Origin: Spiroplasma endosymbiont of Danaus chrysippus
GTDB taxonomy: Bacteria > Bacillota_I > Bacilli_A > Mycoplasmatales > VBWQ01
Direction: 5' to 3'
DNA length: 34,429 bases
Assembly (NCBI RefSeq): GCF_902809815.1
Contig: NZ_CADDIL010000002.1
Span: forward strand, 105,315 to 139,743
The notes beneath the pieces are model-generated. The model saw only the letters and a program-made list of their open reading frames with translations, was not told the DNA's origin and ran no database searches. The translations under genes and the position numbers were made by a program. Positions 30,487 through 34,429 of the stretch are shown in pieces. Positions within the stretch are counted from its first letter, which is position 1, and the number at the start of each line of letters is the position of its first letter.

Positions 30487-31618
30487 GGTGGTTAGCCCTA
30501 AATACTGGACCACTTTTGGATAGACAGTTTTAAATTTTTATTTGTGAAATTGGTGGTTTTAGAAATTTAGAATGTATTCTTTCGTAATTATAAAACATAA
30601 TATATTGGTTTACATCATTTATAGCTTCATTGAGAGAAAAATATTGATTTGAACCTTTAGGTAGTCATTCTTGAGATAAATGAGAAAATCAGTTTTCAGA
30701 TATTACATTGCCACCAATATCATAAGGTTGTTTTTTGCTTAAAATTATTTGCTTATCAGCAGCTCAATTTGTGATGTCTTGACAATAAAATTCGTTGGCG
30801 TTATCTGAGTGTAAAATAACGTTTTTTACTTGGTTTCAAGAGAATTGTTGATTTATTTTTTCAAGTGCAGGAAGGATTAAATCTTGATAGGATTTGTTTG
30901 AACATGTATTATAGCTTACAATATTATTTGAATAAAAATCAATAATTACAAAAAGATATAATCAACCTTCTTTAGTATTTATTTGTTTAGTGTCCATTGA
31001 TCAAATTTGATTTGAAGAGGTTGTACTTTTATAATCTTTGTTTACTTTATCCATTGTAGGTATTCACTTATTTGGATTTTTTTTGTTTTTAGGATAGTTA
31101 TTTTTAGTTTGTTTTAATCCTTGAAGATTGTGATCTTTCATAATTTTTCGCATTTGTTTTGTTGATAATTCTAGATTTAAAATAATATGTTTGTATTGTT
31201 TTAATCATTCTTTAAATGCTGAAAAAATTCGTAAATAGCCATAAATTTGTCCTTTTCTTGTAAAATGAAATTCAAGTAAAAGTTGGCATAATTCTTGATA
31301 TTTATGTGTACAATTACTAATTTGATTTTTTTCTTTTTTAATAGGGTTTTGTTTGTTTTTTACAAAATAATATGTTGATCGGTTTAGTTGAAGATGTTGG
31401 CAAAGATATCTAATTGAATATTGGTTTTTGCTATCATCAATAATTTGAATTTTTTGTTTGATATTTAACTTGTTAATTACTAATGCTATTTGTTTAATTT
31501 TATCCATTATTAAAAATCCTTTCATGTCAAAATTAGTGTTAATTGTATAACACAATTGTTTTTCGAATACATTCAAGTTTTTTTTAAATTAATGATCTAG
31601 TAAAAAGGGCTAAGTAGC
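30487..31618 (-). mobile_element. IS3-family insertion sequence, copy 3
   Basis: Complete element (GGTGGTTAGCCC ... GGGCTAAGTAGC). Left flank ends TTTATC in nif3, right flank starts AAGTAACTA in radC, so no target duplication and different genes on each side: a recombination or deletion joined them. Confidence 0.92.
30530..31507 (-). CDS. IS3-family transposase (OrfB-type), copy 3
   Basis: 325 aa, identical in layout to the other three copies with intact DDE motifs (WSMDTKQI, LHSDNANEF, ENWFSHL) and the same ATG after AAAGGA. Confidence 0.9.
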
Positions 31619-32144
31619 AAGTAACTATTAAATCTTTAATGAGTATTAAAGGTATTGGTGTTAGTAAGGCTTTAGAAATTTTAAGTTGTTTAGAAATAGT
31701 AAAAAGGGCTAAGTAGCAAGTAGCAAGAATAAGAACTATTGAAAGTCAAAAAAATATTTTAAAATTATTATTCCCGAAGATGTTTTTAATTTAGTTAATG
31801 CATATTATCAAAATTTAACGCAAGAACATTTTTATTTATTATTATTAAATAATCAAAATAAATTAATTCATCAAAATTTATTATATAAGGGTACTAATGA
31901 TACTATGAAAATTCATGTTAAAGATATGTTGCATCTGGCACTTATTCATAAATCAAGTAAAGTAATTTGTATTCATAATCATCCTAGTGGTAATAGTGAA
32001 CCCTCACTATCTGATTTATATATCACCGAAGAAATTAAAAAAAATTTTCAGATTTTTAATATTACCTTAGTTGATCATATTATTATTGGCAAAGGTAATT
32101 ATTTTAGTATAAATTTAAATAAAAAATATTATAAGTTTAAATAA
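31619..32144 (+). pseudogene. radC: radC-like JAB-domain protein, truncated and frame-broken
   Basis: 5' end lost at the IS3 junction. Readable parts: an HhH-like piece LMSIKGIGVSKALEILS, then a 28-31 bp IS-end scar with in-frame TAG, then (different frame) IPEDVFNLVNAYYQNLTQEH, and an open frame to TAA at 32144 with the JAMM motif CIHNHPSGNSEPSLSD and DHIIIGKGNYFSI. A further frameshift lies near 31765. RadC-family proteins are of uncertain function despite the DNA-repair name. The C-terminal part from about 31905 may be translated, but the whole is a pseudogene. Confidence 0.8.
31697..31727 (+). repeat. Solo IS3 right-end scar inside radC
   Basis: TAGTAAAAAGGGCTAAGTAGC followed by AAGTAGC and AAG: identical to the right tip of IS3 plus an extra heptamer, with no IS body attached. 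It interrupts the radC reading between LEI and RIRTIES. Confidence 0.85.
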
Positions 32145-32159
32145 AAACTTAAAAAAATA

Positions 32160-32196
32160 CATTACTTAAATTTAAAAATATAGTAAAATTATTATG
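32160..32196 (+). promoter_or_regulatory. Possible lemA promoter
   Basis: TTACTT near 32162 and TAAAAT near 32184, about 16 bp apart. Weak match in AT-rich DNA; assigned mainly because no other promoter precedes lemA. Confidence 0.3.
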
Positions 32197-32287
32197 GTTT
32201 AGTGTGTAAATAATATTTAACTTACCAAGAATAGACTAGTTATTAAACATAGTTTGTTATTAGATATTGATAAGAAAGGAGAAAATT

Positions 32288-32887
32288 ATGTCAACAATTA
32301 AACCAAGCAATGAATCATTTACTGCCCAACCGTCACTATTTGGAAAAATTATGGTTTATTTATCTTTTGTTTTAATATTTCCAATAATTTTATTTATTGT
32401 TTCTAGTAATAATTTTCTAAGATTACAACAATCAATTGAAGAAACTGCTTCTGATATTGATGTGCAATTAAAGCGTCGTTTTGATTTATTAACAAAATTA
32501 GTAGATGCTACTAAAGGTTATATGAAATTTGAAAAAAGTACATTAACAGATGTTGTATCTTTACGAAGTGGAAAAATGGAAACAATGAGTGATCTTTCAA
32601 AAGCAGATAGTGGACTTAATGCAGCTTTTGGAAAATTTAATGCTTTATTAGAAAATTATCCTGATTTAAAAGCAAATACTACTGTTTTACAATTACAATC
32701 AGGTGCCAAAGATTGTGAAGATAATATTGCTGCTGCTAGAAGATTTTATAATGCTAATGTTAAGGTGTTCAATAGTAAAATTAAAACCTTTCCAAGTAAT
32801 GTTGTAGCATCAACATTAAATTTAGTTTCAAAAGATTACTTTCTTGCATCAGATAGTGATCGTCAAGATATTAAAATTGATTTATAA
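32288..32887 (+). CDS. lemA: LemA family protein
   Basis: 199-aa membrane-anchored protein: one N-terminal transmembrane segment (IMVYLSFVLIFPIILFIVSS), then a helical domain with the family pattern DIDVQLKRRFDLLTKLVDAT, ALLENYPDLKANTTVLQLQS, and AARRFYNANVKVFNSKIKTFPSN. In LemA proteins the helical domain is thought to face outside; the role is not known. ATG at 32288 follows AAAGGAG; the upstream ATG at 32267 would lack a site. Flanked by a strong terminator, so it is a single-gene transcript. Confidence 0.9.
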   Translation: MSTIKPSNESFTAQPSLFGKIMVYLSFVLIFPIILFIVSSNNFLRLQQSIEETASDIDVQLKRRFDLLTKLVDATKGYMKFEKSTLTDVVSLRSGKMETMSDLSKADSGLNAAFGKFNALLENYPDLKANTTVLQLQSGAKDCEDNIAAARRFYNANVKVFNSKIKTFPSNVVASTLNLVSKDYFLASDSDRQDIKIDL

Positions 32888-32930
32888 AATTAAATTTATT
32901 TTTGAAAATATATTTAAATTAGTTATTTAC

Positions 32931-32991
32931 CCCTTTCTTTAGACAAATAAATTGTTTTGAATAAACATTTATGATTTGTTTAAAGAAAGGG
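32931..32991 (+). terminator. lemA terminator with 18-bp stem
   Basis: CCCTTTCTTTAGACAAAT / ATTTGTTTAAAGAAAGGG (one G-U pair), 25-nt loop, followed by TATTTTATTT. Strong stem, moderate T tract. Confidence 0.75.
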
Positions 32992-33047
32992 TATTTTATT
33001 TAAAATTAAAACTTTATTAGTAATTATATGAGAATTGATAAGAAGGG

Positions 33048-33064
33048 GGGAATGTTTAGTAATC
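33048..33064 (+). mobile_element. IS256 5' tip (17 bp) cut by IS3
   Basis: GGGAATGTTTAGTAATC is the exact left end of the IS256 element; IS3 copy 4 begins immediately after. No other part of this IS256 is present to the right. Confidence 0.8.
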
Positions 33065-34197
33065 GGTGGTTAGCCCTAAATACTGGACCACTTTTGGATA
33101 GACAGTTTTAAATTTTTATTTGTGAAATTGGTGGTTTTAGAAATTTAGAATGTATTCTTTCGTAATTATAAAACATAATATATTGGTTTACATCATTTAT
33201 AGCTTCATTGAGAGAAAAATATTGATTTGAACCTTTAGGTAGTCATTCTTGAGATAAATGAGAAAATCAGTTTTCAGATATTACATTGCCACCAATATCA
33301 TAAGGTTGTTTTTTGCTTAAAATTATTTGCTTATCAGCAGCTCAATTTGTGATGTCTTGACAATAAAATTCGTTGGCGTTATCTGAGTGTAAAATAACGT
33401 TTTTTACTTGGTTTCAAGAGAATTGTTGATTTATTTTTTCAAGTGCAGGAAGGATTAAATCTTGATAGGATTTGTTTGAACATGTATTATAGCTTACAAT
33501 ATTATTTGAATAAAAATCAATAATTACAAAAAGATATAATCAACCTTCTTTAGTATTTATTTGTTTAGTGTCCATTGATCAAATTTGATTTGAAGAGGTT
33601 GTACTTTTATAATCTTTGTTTACTTTATCCATTGTAGGTATTCACTTATTTGGATTTTTTTTGTTTTTAGGATAGTTATTTTTAGTTTGTTTTAATCCTT
33701 GAAGATTGTGATCTTTCATAATTTTTCGCATTTGTTTTGTTGATAATTCTAGATTTAAAATAATATGTTTGTATTGTTTTAATCATTCTTTAAATGCTGA
33801 AAAAATTCGTAAATAGCCATAAATTTGTCCTTTTCTTGTAAAATGAAATTCAAGTAAAAGTTGGCATAATTCTTGATATTTATGTGTACAATTACTAATT
33901 TGATTTTTTTCTTTTTTAATAGGGTTTTGTTTGTTTTTTACAAAATAATATGTTGATCGGTTTAGTTGAAGATGTTGGCAAAGATATCTAATTGAATATT
34001 GGTTTTTGCTATCATCAATAATTTGAATTTTTTGTTTGATATTTAACTTGTTAATTACTAATGCTATTTGTTTAATTTTATCCATTATTAAAAATCCTTT
34101 CATGTCAAAATTAGTGTTAATTGTATAACACAATTGTTTTTCGAATACATTCAAGTTTTTTTTTAAATTAATGGTCTAGTAAAAAGGGCTAAGTAGC
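33065..34197 (-). mobile_element. IS3-family insertion sequence, copy 4
   Basis: Complete, with one extra T in a T run near the right end and an additional AAGTAGC-like heptamer after GGGCTAAGTAGC. Flanks are an IS256 tip (left) and a phage-type leader (right), with no target duplication. Confidence 0.92.
33108..34085 (-). CDS. IS3-family transposase (OrfB-type), copy 4
   Basis: 325 aa, intact, same motifs as the other copies. Confidence 0.9.
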
Positions 34198-34236
34198 AAG
34201 TAGCAAAAGTAGTATTAATAATTTAAAAATAAAAAT

Positions 34237-34271
34237 ATATGTCCTTTATGCTAGGAAGCAACAGGACATAT
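34237..34271 (+). promoter_or_regulatory. Structured 5' leader hairpin, copy 2
   Basis: Outer stem ATATGTCCT / AGGACATAT, inner stem TGCT / AGCA around loop AGGA, then TTAGGAAAGGATTATTATG. Homologous to the leader before 23739 from about 34207 onward; upstream part removed by IS3 copy 4. Confidence 0.75.
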
Positions 34272-34286
34272 TAGGAAAGGATTATT

Positions 34287-34429
34287 ATGACAATAGAAAT
34301 TCTTGATTATGAAGCACTAAGAAAGATTGATAAAAAAATTAAAAAAAGAAGAAAAAGATGTGTTGAATGTAATGAATTATATGAAGATGACAAAATCAAT
34401 ATGCTTTATTACTTTAAAACAGAATTAGA
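34287..34429 (+). CDS. Phage-like protein, N-terminal part only
   Basis: MTIEILDYEALRKIDKKIKK... RKRCVECNELYEDDKINMLY and then the window ends. Contains one CxxC (CVEC) in a basic context, so a zinc-binding site is possible. RBS GGAAAGG. Incomplete at the 3' side; no family recognised. It shares its leader, but not an obvious protein match, with the 172-aa gene at 23221. Confidence 0.6.
   Translation, partial: MTIEILDYEALRKIDKKIKKRRKRCVECNELYEDDKINMLYYFKTEL

Noticed and set aside
30289-30513. Minus-strand ORF in nif3
   Set aside because: Antisense of a recognisable NIF3-family sequence.
1-34429. tRNA or rRNA genes
   Set aside because: No T-arm GGTTCGAAT-type motif in a cloverleaf context and no rRNA-like GC-rich block found.

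Overview
The window is AT-rich bacterial DNA in which UGA must be read as tryptophan: most long proteins (capsid, terminase, glycyl-tRNA synthetase, sigma factor, transposases) stay open only if TGA is Trp. With UPF0236/Mbov_0401-type transposases, a YhgE/Pip-like transporter and a capsid domain resembling Spiroplasma surface proteins, this points to a mollicute, most likely Spiroplasma (inference; species not determined). All coordinates and translations were worked out by hand from the sequence.

Layout. 1-3608: an IS3-family copy, then a secreted propeller-like gene split by a second IS3 copy with a 3-bp target duplication. 3813-6062: divergent pair of a YhgE/Pip-like ABC-2 membrane protein and thiol peroxidase (tpx). 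6084-7939: mosaic of IS256 and IS3 fragments. 7575-16765 (minus strand): late operon of a tailed dsDNA phage, in transcription order membrane protein, hypothetical, terS, terL, portal (in-frame TAA), a 952-aa protein, scaffold, two very small ORFs, major capsid, and a broken downstream gene. 16864-19703: a divergent UPF0236 DDE transposase with a complete IS256 inserted in its stop codon. 19728-22926: a second, diverged module of the same phage type (truncated terL, terS, frameshifted membrane gene, 5'-truncated UPF0236 gene). 22937-24360 (minus strand): three small overlapping genes behind a long structured leader containing a hairpin with compensatory changes, a 144-bp imperfect palindrome and a candidate structured RNA with its own terminator. 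24490-32887: host core genes recO (degraded), glyQS, dnaG, rpoD, nif3 (frameshifted and truncated), IS3 copy 3, radC (broken), lemA. 33048-34429: IS256 tip, IS3 copy 4, and a second instance of the hairpin leader in front of a gene that runs off the window.

How it fits together. glyQS-dnaG-rpoD is the standard Firmicutes/Mollicutes primase-sigma operon. The two phage modules share terL-terS-membrane gene-hairpin-divergent UPF0236 gene although their sequences have diverged, so the transposase may be part of the phage (a transposase-driven phage) rather than a chance hitchhiker. IS3 and IS256 copies have broken or deleted parts of nif3, radC, the propeller gene and phage genes, typical of a decaying, IS-rich endosymbiont-like genome. 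The most original signals are the structured RNA leader region (23755-24360, with its partner at 34237) and the phage/UPF0236 association.
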